From Amarobacillus sp046328225 (lineage in GTDB: Bacteria > Chloroflexota > Dehalococcoidia > Tepidiformales > Tepidiformaceae), in contig JAXLWZ010000005.1 in NCBI GenBank assembly GCA_046328225.1, positions 62,001-126,000 on the forward strand: 64,000 nt of DNA, written 5' to 3'. Position 1 is the stretch's first letter, and every line of letters begins with the position of its first letter. Shown here in pieces: positions 52,438 through 61,320 of this stretch. Position numbers and translations under genes: made by a program. The notes beneath the pieces are model-generated. The model did no database searches. It saw only the letters and a list, made by a program, of their open reading frames with translations, and was not told where the DNA came from.

Positions 52438-53025
52438 GTGCAGGGGCTCCGCCGGAGTTCCCGGTCAGCCCATCCTTCCCATTCGCCGCGCCGTGGCGCC
52501 CCGTCCTGCGGGAGAGGCGCGCCGCATTCGCACCATCGACAAGTCGATCCTGAAGCTGATCGACGACGTAACGGAGACGATGTACGACGCGCCGGGCGTC
52601 GGCCTGGCGGCGCCGCGGATCGGCGTTTCGCTGGGCTCGTGGTAATCGATGTGCACGACCCGAAGCACGAGAAGATCGCGCTCGTGAACCCCGAGATCGT
52701 GAAGCGATCCGGCGAACGCCGCTGCGACAGCGGGGGTGCCTCTCCGTGCCCGGCTTTCGCGGCGATCATTGCGGTCCGTGAAAGTGTTGGCCAAAAGGGC
52801 ATCGACCCGTACACGGGCAAGGAAGTGCGCATCAAGGCGCAGGACGACCTCATGGCCGAGGCGCTCGAACACGAGATCGACCACGTGAACGGCATCCTCT
52901 ATATCGACTACCTGCCGAACGAGTGCGTTGATCGCCCTGAACGACGCACCGGAAGTGCCTTCAGTTCGCCGTCCCCGCCGGCCGCCGCCGGCAACCCCAT
53001 GCGCGCTCCAGACGCGGGCGCTATT
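52438..53025 (+). pseudogene. def: Peptide deformylase, frame-disrupted
   Basis: Metal enzyme that removes the formyl group from nascent proteins. Pieces in three frames: Q-P-I-L-P-I-R-R, I-R-T-I-D-K-S-I-L-K-L-I-D-D-V-T-E-T-M, A-P-G-V-G-L-A-A-P-R-I-G-V-S, V-V-I-D-V-H-D-P, L-V-N-P-E-I-V, the motif G-C-L-S-V-P-G-F (about 52731-52754, only in an alternative frame) and E-H-E-I-D-H-V-N-G. All three metal-site motifs are present, so this is a functional gene with sequence errors. No stop is found before eno in the last frame; both ends are approximate. Confidence 0.8.
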
Positions 53026-53040
53026 CAAGGAGCCTACGGG

Positions 53041-54320
53041 ATGTTCATCGAAGACCTGATCGCGCGGGAGATCCTGGATTCGCGCGGAAACCCGACGGTG
53101 GAAATGGCGGCGTTCCTGAGCGACGGGACGATGGAGAAGGCGGCCGTGCCCTCGGGCGCTTCGACCGGCGCGCACGAAGCCGTGGAGCTGCGCGACGGCG
53201 ACCCCCGGCGCTACGGCGGCAAGGGCGTGCTCAAGGCCGTGAACGCCATCAGCTTACCGAGATCGTGAAAGATCCGCGGCGTCCCCGCGACCGAGCAACG
53301 CATCGACCGCGCGCGCTGTGCGAACTCGACGGCACGCCAGGCAAGGGCCGCACAGGCGCGAACGCCATCCTCGGCGTCTCGCTCGCCGTGGCCCGGGCGG
53401 CAACGGATTCGCTCGACCTGCCGCTGTACCGCTACCTCGGTGGGCCCGCGGTGCACCGGCTGCCCGCGCGATGTTCAGCATCCTCAACGGCGGCAAGCAC
53501 GCCCCGGATTCGACCGACTTCCAGGAGTTCATGGTCATGCCCGTGGGAGCGGAGACGTTCTCCTGGGGGCTGCGCATGGGCGCGAGGATCTACCAGGCCC
53601 TGAAGGCCGTGCTCCACGACCGCGGCGCCATCACCTCAGTGGGCGATGAAGGCGGGTTCGCACCTTCGCTGCCGGGCAACGAAGAGGCCGTGCAGGTCGT
53701 GCTCGAAGCGATCGAGCGCGCCGGGTATCGCCTTGGCGAAGACGCCGTGATCGCGCTCGACCCGGCGGCACGGAGCTGTTCGAGGGCCGGCAAGTACGTG
53801 CTCGCGAAGGAGAATCGCACGCTCACGAGCGCGGAAATGGTCGACCACTGGGCATCGTGGAGTGGAAGAAATTACCCCATCCGCTCGATGAGGACGGCAC
53901 GGCCGAGGACGACTGGGAGGAGCTGGGCGCAGATCGTCGAGCGAATGGGCGCCAACTGCCGGCTCGTGGGCGACGACCTCCACGGTGACGAACCCGGAGC
54001 GCACATCCGCCGTGCCATCGCGGCGAAGGCGGCGAACTCCGTGTGGCTGAAGCTGAACCAGATCGGGACGCTCTCCGAGACGCTGGAGGCGGTCGAGACG
54101 GCGCAGCGCGCGGGCTGGACGGCCGTCATCAGCCACCGCTCGGGCGAGACCGAGGACACCTTCATTGCCGACCTCGCCGTGGCCACGGGCGCCGGACAGA
54201 TCAAGACCGGGGCGCCCGCCCGCAGCGAGCGCACGGCGAAATACAACCGGCTGCTCGAGATCGAGGAAGAGCTCGGAGGCTCCGCCGCCTACGCCGGCTG
54301 GAAAGCATCAAGCAGCTCGG
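53041..54320 (+). pseudogene. eno: Enolase, frame-disrupted
   Basis: Glycolytic enzyme (2-phosphoglycerate to PEP). ATG 53041 follows AAGGAGCC. Conserved blocks: A-R-E-I-L-D-S-R-G-N-P-T-V-E, V-P-S-G-A-S-T-G-A-H-E-A-V-E-L-R-D, G-A-N-A-I-L-G-V-S-L-A-V-A-R-A, M-F-S-I-L-N-G-G-K-H-A, D-F-Q-E-F-M-V-M-P, V-G-D-E-G-G-F-A-P, L-V-G-D-D-L, S-H-R-S-G-E-T-E-D-T and I-K-T-G-A-P-A-R-S-E-R. These lie in three frames with local compensating shifts near 53260, 53455, 53770, 53865-53930 and 53990. The extent equals one enolase. The 3' end is approximate. Confidence 0.85.
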
Positions 54321-54467
54321 CGAACGCCCCGCGCGCGACGAGGCCGTGGGCGGGCGGCCCTCCATGCGCGCGGAGCGCCAGCGCACCAGCGCGGGCGGCA
54401 CTGAGGGCGTGGAGCCGCTCCTCCGGGCCGCGGCCGACGACTCCACCACACCGCCTACCTCCGGTAC

Positions 54468-55025
54468 GTGGTGGAGCAGATGACGCCCGAGGAACTCGAG
54501 CAGACCTGCGCGGCGACGGGCTTCACCATGCGCGAAACCCTCGCGCACTGCGTCCTGTGGCTCGAATGGATCGAGCCGCCGGCGCGCAAGCTCATCGCCG
54601 AGGGCGCGGAGACGTTCGAGCCGCTCGACGATGACGCCATGAACGCCGCCGCCCGCGAACGGCTGGGCGCCATTGCCGTGCCCGAGCTGCTGGAGCGCAT
54701 GGCCGCCGCGCGCGACGAGCTCATCGCCGCATTCGCGGGGGCCACGCACGCGCGCACCGTCGAGCCGCTCGGGAGCGACAGCATCGGCGCGACGCTCCTG
54801 CGCTGGACGACCCACCTCGAACGGCACGCCCTCGATTTCGCGGAGACGCTGCCCGAGCTGCGGTATGACTCGCTGCTGCTCGATTGGACGCTGAGCGCCG
54901 ACTACCGCGACGAAGGTGAGGCGGCACGGCAGGCAAAGCTCATCGAGGACGTGCGCGCCTACCTCGCCACCCTCCCGGAGGATGACGACGAGGACGACGA
55001 CGACTTCGAGAACGAAGCCGAATAA
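54468..55025 (+). CDS. DinB-like protein with acidic tail
   Basis: The clean frame from ATG 54468 gives 185 residues. It resembles DinB/MDMPI-like four-helix proteins (T-M-R-E-T-L-A-H-C-V-L-W-L-E-W, then a D-D-D-A-M-N-A-A segment), which bind a metal through His residues; the usual three His are not all evident. H-T-A-Y-L-R-Y-V-V-E-Q lies in frame just before the ATG, so the true start is further up (perhaps ATG near 54364) beyond indels. The C-terminus is almost entirely Asp and Glu. Confidence 0.6.
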   Translation: MVEQMTPEELEQTCAATGFTMRETLAHCVLWLEWIEPPARKLIAEGAETFEPLDDDAMNAAARERLGAIAVPELLERMAAARDELIAAFAGATHARTVEPLGSDSIGATLLRWTTHLERHALDFAETLPELRYDSLLLDWTLSADYRDEGEAARQAKLIEDVRAYLATLPEDDDEDDDDFENEAE

Positions 55026-55043
55026 GGGAGATCGGAGGCCGGG

Positions 55044-55904
55044 GTGACGCTGCCACGGGTTTCGCCGCCGAACGTGTTCGCGACGGCCGCGGGCGCCGCA
55101 AAGCCGGCCATGGGCTCGCCGGGCGCCGACGCCCACCGCCAGACCGGGTTCGTGCTCGGCGGCGAGATCGACCTCGTGCTGCGGGGGCTCGCGCTCGAGG
55201 GAGCCTGCGCCGAGGCGACCGCCGGGGCGAAGTTCCGCAAGCAACGGACGGCAGCCGTGCTCGGGCCGTGGTCGCGATCGTGGCTGTGCCGGCTGGAAGC
55301 GCTGCACGCGGTGCAGGTCGGCAACTACGCCGCCGCCATCCCGCTCGTGCGCACCGCGGCGGACTACCAGGCCGCACTCATCGCGCTCCTGGGGACGGAT
55401 GCACCCGCGTGGGAGGCATGGCTGGAAGCGGGAGGCATCGCGCTCGCGCCGGACGTGCACGCCACCGAATTCCGGCTGCACGCCTTCCGCTCGGGCGAGG
55501 TGCTGGCCGCCCACCCCACACTCGGGCCGCTCTACCGGGTCACGACGGACCTTTCGCTGTCGCACTTCGGCAGCACGCTCCTGCTCGCCGGGAACGAATC
55601 GGCGCCGGACCACGTGACCATGACGTTCGGGGACCGCGACTTCCACACCGGGCTGGCGCAACTCGCGCTGGGGTGGCTGCTGGAGCTCTCGGCGGTGATG
55701 GCGGAGACACTGCCGGCGCACCCGGACACCTTCGGTGTGCCCGCTGAGGCCGAATTGGCGGAATTCGCCGCCGCGGCGAGGGCAACCGTCGCCGGCGGTG
55801 ACCGCTGCGCCGTGGAAACCATCGAACGGGACGGCGAACGGCGGTACCTGGTGCGGAACTGGCGGCGTACGCCGGGGGCGGCGGCGAAACGGATCCTGCT
55901 CTGA
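55044..55904 (+). CDS. Unknown protein (286 aa)
   Basis: GTG 55044 follows CGGAGG at a suitable distance and lies 18 bases after the DinB-like gene, so the two may be co-transcribed. The product is soluble, Ala-rich and largely helical, with R-S-W-L-C-R-L-E-A-L-H-A-V, V-R-T-A-A-D-Y-Q-A-A-L-I-A-L and H-V-T-M-T-F-G-D-R-D-F-H. It could be a helical-repeat enzyme partner. No family recognised. Confidence 0.6.
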   Translation: MTLPRVSPPNVFATAAGAAKPAMGSPGADAHRQTGFVLGGEIDLVLRGLALEGACAEATAGAKFRKQRTAAVLGPWSRSWLCRLEALHAVQVGNYAAAIPLVRTAADYQAALIALLGTDAPAWEAWLEAGGIALAPDVHATEFRLHAFRSGEVLAAHPTLGPLYRVTTDLSLSHFGSTLLLAGNESAPDHVTMTFGDRDFHTGLAQLALGWLLELSAVMAETLPAHPDTFGVPAEAELAEFAAAARATVAGGDRCAVETIERDGERRYLVRNWRRTPGAAAKRILL

Positions 55905-55928
55905 CGGCGCCTTTGCGGCAGCGTGCGG

Positions 55929-55934
55929 TAGCAT
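55929..55934 (+). promoter_or_regulatory. -10 hexamer of the lipoprotein gene
   Basis: TAGCAT ends eight bases before ATG 55943, with no clear ribosome-binding site. Confidence 0.35.
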
Positions 55935-55942
55935 GGGGAACC

Positions 55943-56368
55943 ATGCGCACAGGTTTCTTGCTGGCGGCCTTCACCGCCGTCCTCATGTTCGCCGCCGCTG
56001 CCTGCGGCGATGGCAAGTCCGACGAACCCACGCCCACCGGGAACGAGCTCACCGACGAGCAGTACCTCGCCGTCTTCTGCACCGGCATCGTCAACTACCA
56101 GGATGCGCTGGTGAACCAGCCGAGCGCGGCCGGTATCGCCGATGCGATCAAGACCTACGTGGCCGAGCTGCAGAAGATCCAGCCGCCCGTGGGCATCGCG
56201 AAGTGGCACAAGGAGTACATCCAGTACCTCGAGGAAGCGGTGAAAGACCCGACCTCGCTCGTGAGCACGAAGCCGCCCATGCCGCCCGAGGCCGAGCGTT
56301 CGCGGCTCGCTTCGAAGGTGAAAGACGTGCCCGCGTGCAAGTACTCGACATTCCTGGGCACAAGCTGA
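55943..56368 (+). CDS. Small lipoprotein (141 aa)
   Basis: The signal peptide (M-R-T-G-F-L-L-A-A-F-T-A-V-L-M-F) ends in A-A-A-C, a lipobox with Cys21, followed by an acidic linker. The mature domain is helical with two Cys (V-F-C-T-G-I-V-N-Y-Q and V-P-A-C-K-Y) that could form a disulfide. No family recognised. It converges on the acyltransferase gene with one base between the stops. Confidence 0.7.
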   Translation: MRTGFLLAAFTAVLMFAAAACGDGKSDEPTPTGNELTDEQYLAVFCTGIVNYQDALVNQPSAAGIADAIKTYVAELQKIQPPVGIAKWHKEYIQYLEEAVKDPTSLVSTKPPMPPEAERSRLASKVKDVPACKYSTFLGTS

Positions 56369-56369
56369 C

Positions 56370-57473
56370 TCAGGCTGCGCGCGGCCGGCGCGAGGGCGCG
56401 TGGTGGTCGCGTCCGCCGGGGGCCTTCGCCGCGCGCGGGCGTCCGGTGAATCCGGCGTAGCGGGCCACACCCGCGGGAAGCACGCGATTCGCCAGCAGCA
56501 CGAGCGCGATCGGGCCGAGCAGTCCGGCCGCGAACCGGAAGAGCACCCGCGCGGCGTAGTCATCGATGGCCGTGTCCGGATACCAGGCATCGGTGACGAG
56601 GCCGATGAAGAGCGGCACGTGCGCGAGGAAGATCGCGAACGAATGGCGTCCCAGCCACTCGACCGGCCGGAGCGCGAGCGGGGCCTCCGCGGCGCGGGCG
56701 TGCAGCAGCGGGATCATCGAAAGCGCCAGCAACCACCCGAACAGGTAGACGAAGGGGCTGAAGTAGCTGTTCGCGTAGAAGCCATCGGCGTGCGCGCGGA
56801 CGAACCAGCCGGCGATGCAGGCCACACCGGCGGCGGCGGCGAGGAACGCGACCGCGCGCGGGAGGCGGAGCGTGCCGCGCGCGGCCGCCATCCCCGCGAG
56901 GAAGTAGCCGCCCCAGAGCAGCGGGTCGCGGTAGGCGGCGATGGCGCCGAGGTCGCTCGCGGGCCAGGACCGTTCGAGCGCGAGCGTTCGCAGGAGGCCG
57001 GCCGCCCCGCAGGCAATGGCCAGCAGCGCAAGCCGGCGGGCATCCCAGTGCCGCACCGGCAGCGCGGCGGCGAAGAGCATGAGCAGTACGAAAACGTAGA
57101 AGAACTGGCCGCCGGCGTTCAGCAGCAGGAAGTCCAGCACCGCCTGGCGCGGATCGAGTCCGAGGCTGTGCACCCGGATGGCGATCGCGATCGCGGACCA
57201 GAGGAGCGCGGGCACGAGGATCACGGCCGCCTTCCCCCGCAGCAGCGAACCGACGGGGAGGTGCCCTTCGCGCGCGAAGAGGAAGCCCGATATCAGGAAG
57301 AAGAGCGGCACCACCGTATGCCCAAGGAAATACGCGAGGCGCGCCGGGTAGGCCTGCGAAGCGGGCGCCCACCACGGCGGATCGAAGTAGGCGTGCATCA
57401 GCACCACCATGGCGATGGCGGCGCCTCGGATCACATCGAGCGTCCAGAGCCGGGGGCCGGCCTTGGCTGCCAC
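56370..57473 (-). CDS. Acyltransferase family 3 membrane protein
   Basis: A 367-residue protein with about ten transmembrane segments. The start L-W-T-L-D-V-I-R-G-A-A-I-A-M-V-V-L-M-H-A carries the Arg and catalytic His of the acyltransferase-3 (OafA/YrhL) family, and S-F-A-I-F-L-A-H-V-P-L-F occurs near the end. Such proteins transfer acetyl or other acyl groups to exported glycans or lipids. On the minus strand TAGCGT ends seven bases before the GTG at 57473, again leaderless in appearance. Confidence 0.87.
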   Translation of the reverse strand: MAAKAGPRLWTLDVIRGAAIAMVVLMHAYFDPPWWAPASQAYPARLAYFLGHTVVPLFFLISGFLFAREGHLPVGSLLRGKAAVILVPALLWSAIAIAIRVHSLGLDPRQAVLDFLLLNAGGQFFYVFVLLMLFAAALPVRHWDARRLALLAIACGAAGLLRTLALERSWPASDLGAIAAYRDPLLWGGYFLAGMAAARGTLRLPRAVAFLAAAAGVACIAGWFVRAHADGFYANSYFSPFVYLFGWLLALSMIPLLHARAAEAPLALRPVEWLGRHSFAIFLAHVPLFIGLVTDAWYPDTAIDDYAARVLFRFAAGLLGPIALVLLANRVLPAGVARYAGFTGRPRAAKAPGGRDHHAPSRRPRAA

Positions 57474-57637
57474 GCTTTCAACGCTAGGAAACGGCGCGCC
57501 GGGGCCGGATAACCCGGGCGCGGGACGGCTGGAAAGGGCGTTTCAAGCGCCGGCGAGATGAAGGATCGGTGAAGCCCGGGCGGTTGGCCGCGCGCGCCGG
57601 GCACGGCAGTTCGCCCGTTCACGCATCCTCGGCAAAG

Positions 57638-59485
57638 ATGGATCCCATGGACCTCCGCCGCGCCGACGTGCGCAACCTCGCAATCATCGCCCACGTTGAC
57701 CACGGCAAGACGACGCTGGTCGACGCGCTTCTGAAGCAGTCGAATATTTTCCGGGAGAACGAGCAGGTCGGCTCCCTGATCCTCGATTCGAACCCGCTCG
57801 AGCGGGAGAAGGGGATCACGATCATGGCCAAGAACGCGGCGGTCGAATACCGCGGCGTTCGCATCAACATCATCGACACGCCCGGCCACGCCGACTTCGG
57901 CGGCGAAGTCGAGCGCGTGCTGAACATGGCCGATGGCTGCCTGCTGCTCGTCGACGCGGTCGAGGGGCCGATGCCGCAGACGAAGTTCGTGCTGCGCAAG
58001 GCGCTGGAGCTGGGCCTGCACGCGATCGTCGTCGTGAACAAGATCGACCGCCCGAACGCGCGTATCCCGGAAGTCATCAGCGAGACGCAGGACCTCTTCC
58101 TGGACCTCGCCACGGAGGACCACCAGCTCGACTTCCCGGTCGTGTATGCGAACGCGCGCGACGGCTACGCGGGCCGCGAGCCGGGCATCACGAGTGGCAC
58201 CATGGAGCCGCTCTTCGACGCCATCCTCGAGCACACGCCCGGCCCCGTGCACGACGACGATGCGCCCTTCCGCATGCTCGTGACGACGCTCGCCTACGAC
58301 AGCTATCGCGGGCGGACGGCCATCGGGCGGATTCGCGACGGCCGCATTCACCCGGCGGAGATGGTGACGCGGCACGACCACGACGGCGTCACGAGCCAGT
58401 ACCGCATCGCCCAGGTGTTCGGCTTCGAAGGGCTTGGCCGCGTGGAGCTGGGCGAAGCGCGCGCCGGCGACATCGTCGCGCTCACGGGCATCCCGGACAT
58501 CCAGATCGGCGAGACGATCGCGAACGTCGAGGCGGCCGGGCCGCTGCCCGTGATCGCGATCGAGGAGCCGGCCCTGAAGATGACCTTCCGCATCAACGAC
58601 TCGCCGTTCGCGGGCCGCGAAGGCCAGTTCGTCACCAGCCGCCAGCTCCGCGACCGGCTGTATCGCGAGGTCGAGACCAACGTCGCGCTGCGGGTCGAGG
58701 ACGGCGAGACGGCGGACGCGTTCGTCGTCAGCGGCCGTGGCGAACTGCACCTGGCGATCCTCGTGGAGACGATGCGGCGCGAAGGGTACGAGTTCGCGGT
58801 GACGCGGCCCGAGGTCATCCTGCGGCAGGGTACGCACGGGATCGAGGAGCCGTTCGAGAAGATCTACATCGAGGCGCCGGAAGCATCGACCGGGTTCCTC
58901 ATCGAGACCCTCGCCGGGCGCAAGGCGCAGATGACCGGCATGCACAGCGACCACAACGGCGACGTGCGCCTCGATTTCGAAATCCCCACGCGCGGCCTCA
59001 TCGGCTTCCGCGATACCTTCATCAGCGGCACCGGCGGCGAAGGCATCATGAACACGGAGCAGATCGGGTACCGGGCGTGGGCGGGCGAGATCACGCGCGT
59101 GCGCAACGGCGCGCTCATCGCGAACGAACCGGGGTCGGCCCTGGCCTTCGGCATCGCGAACGCGCAGGAGCGCGGCATCCTGTTCATCGAACCCGGCATC
59201 GAAGTGTACGAAGGCATGGTCGTCGGGCTGCACGCGAAGGAGAACGACCTGGTCGTGAACGTGTGCAAGGCGAAGAAGCTGACGAACATCCGCAGCTCGA
59301 CGAGCGACATCGCCGTGAAGCTGACGCCGCCGCAGCCCCCAAGCCTCGAACGCAGCCTCTCGCTCATCGCCGCCGACGAGCTCGTCGAAATCACGCCGAA
59401 GTCCGTGCGCATCCGCAAGGCGCACCTCACGGCCGTGGACCGCGACCGCGCGAAGAAGAAGATCGCGCTGGCAGCCGGCGCGTAG
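57638..59485 (+). CDS. typA: Ribosome-associated GTPase TypA/BipA
   Basis: A 615-residue translational GTPase that helps assembly of the 50S subunit and stress adaptation. G motifs: A-H-V-D-H-G-K-T-T, R-G-V-R-I-N-I-I-D-T-P-G-H-A-D-F-G, V-V-N-K-I-D-R. Then the beta-barrel domain, E-L-H-L-A-I-L-V-E-T-M-R-R-E-G-Y-E and the BipA C-terminal part, G-L-I-G-F-R-D-T-F-I-S-G-T-G-G-E-G, K-K-L-T-N-I-R-S-S. Start ATG 57638 or 57647; the latter also fits. Confidence 0.96.
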   Translation: MDPMDLRRADVRNLAIIAHVDHGKTTLVDALLKQSNIFRENEQVGSLILDSNPLEREKGITIMAKNAAVEYRGVRINIIDTPGHADFGGEVERVLNMADGCLLLVDAVEGPMPQTKFVLRKALELGLHAIVVVNKIDRPNARIPEVISETQDLFLDLATEDHQLDFPVVYANARDGYAGREPGITSGTMEPLFDAILEHTPGPVHDDDAPFRMLVTTLAYDSYRGRTAIGRIRDGRIHPAEMVTRHDHDGVTSQYRIAQVFGFEGLGRVELGEARAGDIVALTGIPDIQIGETIANVEAAGPLPVIAIEEPALKMTFRINDSPFAGREGQFVTSRQLRDRLYREVETNVALRVEDGETADAFVVSGRGELHLAILVETMRREGYEFAVTRPEVILRQGTHGIEEPFEKIYIEAPEASTGFLIETLAGRKAQMTGMHSDHNGDVRLDFEIPTRGLIGFRDTFISGTGGEGIMNTEQIGYRAWAGEITRVRNGALIANEPGSALAFGIANAQERGILFIEPGIEVYEGMVVGLHAKENDLVVNVCKAKKLTNIRSSTSDIAVKLTPPQPPSLERSLSLIAADELVEITPKSVRIRKAHLTAVDRDRAKKKIALAAGA

Positions 59486-59490
59486 GCGAA

Positions 59491-59925
59491 TCAGGCGGGA
59501 GCGCGCCCCTTTGCCGGCTTCGCCGTGGCGGTGTTGAGGGCGACCGCGGCCTGCACGAGCTCCCGGAAGGCGCCGCCATCGACGGCCTCGCCCTCGCGGA
59601 TGTCGATCGCGCGGCGGGTGTTGCCTTCGAGGCTGGCGTTGAAGAGCCCCGCCGGGTCGGGCAGCGACGCGCCCTTCGCGAAGGTGAGCTTCACGACGGC
59701 CTTGTAGATCTCGCCGGTGCAGATGATGCCGTTCAGCGACCAGGTGGGCGTGCCGGGGTTGGTCGCCTTCACCCATTTGATCTCCTCGGTCACGCCGGGC
59801 GCGGCTTCCTTGATGAGCGAACGCATGCGCGCGAGGGTCGCGCCGCGCCAATCGCCCATCTCCGCCAGCCGCTGGTCGATGACCTCCGAGGCGGACGCGC
59901 CGCCCTCGGGCCGTGAACTGTCCAT
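59491..59925 (-). CDS. DUF1801 (YdhG-like) protein
   Basis: A 144-residue protein with the DUF1801 pattern: I-K-E-A-A-P-G-V-T-E-E-I-K-W, then W-S-L-N-G-I-I-C-T-G-E-I-Y-K-A-V-V-K-L-T-F and a C-terminal R-R-A-I-D-I-R-E-G-E-A-V-D. Function unknown; one group member is linked to frataxin-like iron handling. GGGAGGAAGCC precedes ATG 59925. It converges on typA. Confidence 0.85.
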   Translation of the reverse strand: MDSSRPEGGASASEVIDQRLAEMGDWRGATLARMRSLIKEAAPGVTEEIKWVKATNPGTPTWSLNGIICTGEIYKAVVKLTFAKGASLPDPAGLFNASLEGNTRRAIDIREGEAVDGGAFRELVQAAVALNTATAKPAKGRAPA

Positions 59926-60019
59926 GGCTTCCTCCCGGTGGTTCAGGATAGCCGCTTCCGTATGCGACGTGGCTTACGGCGGACATGGGTGGCAGGTTCG
60001 CGTTTCGGCCGCGGGTCCG

Positions 60020-60025
60020 TAGGAT
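60020..60025 (+). promoter_or_regulatory. -10 hexamer of the aldolase-like gene, leaderless type
   Basis: TAGGAT ends exactly six bases before ATG 60032. Confidence 0.45.
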
Positions 60026-60031
60026 TCGGCC

Positions 60032-61096
60032 ATGCGCCTGACCGAACTGGATACGCCCTGCCTGCTGCTCGACCTCGACCGCGCCGAGTGGAACATCGCG
60101 CGGATGGCCGCGTTCTCCGCCGAGCGCCCCGCGAAGCTGCGCCCCCACTTCAAGACGCCGAAGACGCCGGAGGTCGCGCGCCGTCAGCTCGCGGCCGGGG
60201 CGATCGGCATCACGGTCGCGAAGCTGGGGGAGGCGGAGGTGCTGGCAGACGCCGGCCTGGGCCCGATCCTCGTCGCGAACCAGGTCGTCGGCGCGCCGAA
60301 GCTGCGGCGGCTGATGGCGCTCCTCGCCCGGGGCGTCGATATCACCGTCGCGGTCGAATCGGAGGCGAACGTGCGCGAAATCGCCGCCGCCGCGCGGGAA
60401 GCGGGCGTGACCGCGCAGGCGATCATCGAAGTCGATAGCGGCATGCATCGCTGCGGCACGGCCTCCCCCGCGGAGACGGTCGCGCTCGCGCGCCTCCTGG
60501 GCGAAACCGGCATCCGCTACCGGGGCATGATGGGCTACGAAGGGCACGCCGTGCTCCTTCCCGCCGAGGAGCGCCAGCTGAAGGCCGAAGCCGCGCTGAC
60601 GATTGTGAGCGAGCACGTGGAGGCGCTCTCGGAAGCGGGACTCGCCCCCGAGATCGTCTCCGTCGGTGGCACGGGCACCTACGCCATCGCCGGTTCGTGG
60701 CCGGGCGTCACCGAGGTGCAGGCGGGCTCGTACGTCTTCATGGACGGGCGCTACCAGCAGATGCTGCCCGTGGAGTTCGAGAGCGCGCTGACGCTGTTGA
60801 CCACGGTGATCGCCGTCCGGGGCGAGTACGCCGTCTGCGATGCCGGGATGAAGTCTCTGACGAACGAATTCGGCGCGCCGAAGTCGGTGGACGGGCGGCT
60901 GGTCGCGTCGCGGCTTTCGGAAGAGCACGCGCACCTCACGGGCGAAGGCGTGGCCGCGCTCTCCGTCGGCGACCGCGTCGAGATCCTGCCGAGCCACGGC
61001 GACACCACCCTGAACCTGCACTCCGTATATCACGTGCGGCGCGGCGACGAGATCATCGCCGAGTGGCCCATCCTCGGCGCGCGGAAGTACCACTAG
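60032..61096 (+). CDS. PLP-dependent D-threonine aldolase/D-serine dehydratase-like enzyme
   Basis: A 354-residue fold-type III (alanine-racemase-like) enzyme. L-D-T-P-C-L-L-L-D-L-D opens the protein, R-P-H-F-K-T-P-K-T-P-E carries the PLP Lys at about 45, I-I-E-V-D-S-G-M-H-R-C-G and V-S-V-G-G-T-G-T-Y follow, and the C-terminal D-serine-dehydratase-like domain has L-P-S-H-G-D-T-T-L-N-L-H as metal site. It acts on D-threonine or related 3-hydroxy-D-amino acids, the exact one unknown. Confidence 0.9.
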   Translation: MRLTELDTPCLLLDLDRAEWNIARMAAFSAERPAKLRPHFKTPKTPEVARRQLAAGAIGITVAKLGEAEVLADAGLGPILVANQVVGAPKLRRLMALLARGVDITVAVESEANVREIAAAAREAGVTAQAIIEVDSGMHRCGTASPAETVALARLLGETGIRYRGMMGYEGHAVLLPAEERQLKAEAALTIVSEHVEALSEAGLAPEIVSVGGTGTYAIAGSWPGVTEVQAGSYVFMDGRYQQMLPVEFESALTLLTTVIAVRGEYAVCDAGMKSLTNEFGAPKSVDGRLVASRLSEEHAHLTGEGVAALSVGDRVEILPSHGDTTLNLHSVYHVRRGDEIIAEWPILGARKYH

Positions 61097-61168
61097 CGCG
61101 GCGCTCAAACGCGGGCGCGGAGTACACTGTTCGACGACTGATACAGGACGTGGTCCGGGGAGGATGCA

Positions 61169-61318
61169 ATGCGACAGTGCCCCTGGTGTGGGCGGATGAA
61201 CCTGAACGTGTACGCGTACTGCCAATCGTGCGGGCGCGGGTTCGAAGGGCCGGAACAGAAGCCGGCTTCGCAGGCGAACAAGCGCGGCTGGTGGCCGTTC
61301 GGCAAGAAGAGCGCCTGA
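61169..61318 (+). CDS. Small zinc-ribbon protein (49 aa)
   Basis: GGGGAGG at 61157-61163 stands five bases before ATG 61169. The product starts M-R-Q-C-P-W-C-G and has C-Q-S-C-G-R-G about 15 residues later, a zinc ribbon, then a basic tail ending W-W-P-F-G-K-K-S-A. The stop TGA is followed after two bases by the start of the hydrolase, so they are one operon. Role unknown. Confidence 0.75.
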   Translation: MRQCPWCGRMNLNVYAYCQSCGRGFEGPEQKPASQANKRGWWPFGKKSA

Positions 61319-61320
61319 GC

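Noticed and set aside
48850..54460. True pseudogene cluster or programmed frameshifting
   Set aside because: Active-site motifs of NadB, NadC, IlvE, Def and Eno are all intact and in order, the frame changes are numerous and irregular, and the flanks are clean; sequence error is simpler.
57431..61225. Minus-strand open frame of 1264 codons
   Set aside because: It lies antisense to typA, the DUF1801 gene's neighbours and the aldolase-like gene, is Arg/His/Asp-rich without motifs, and is a by-product of GC-rich codon use.
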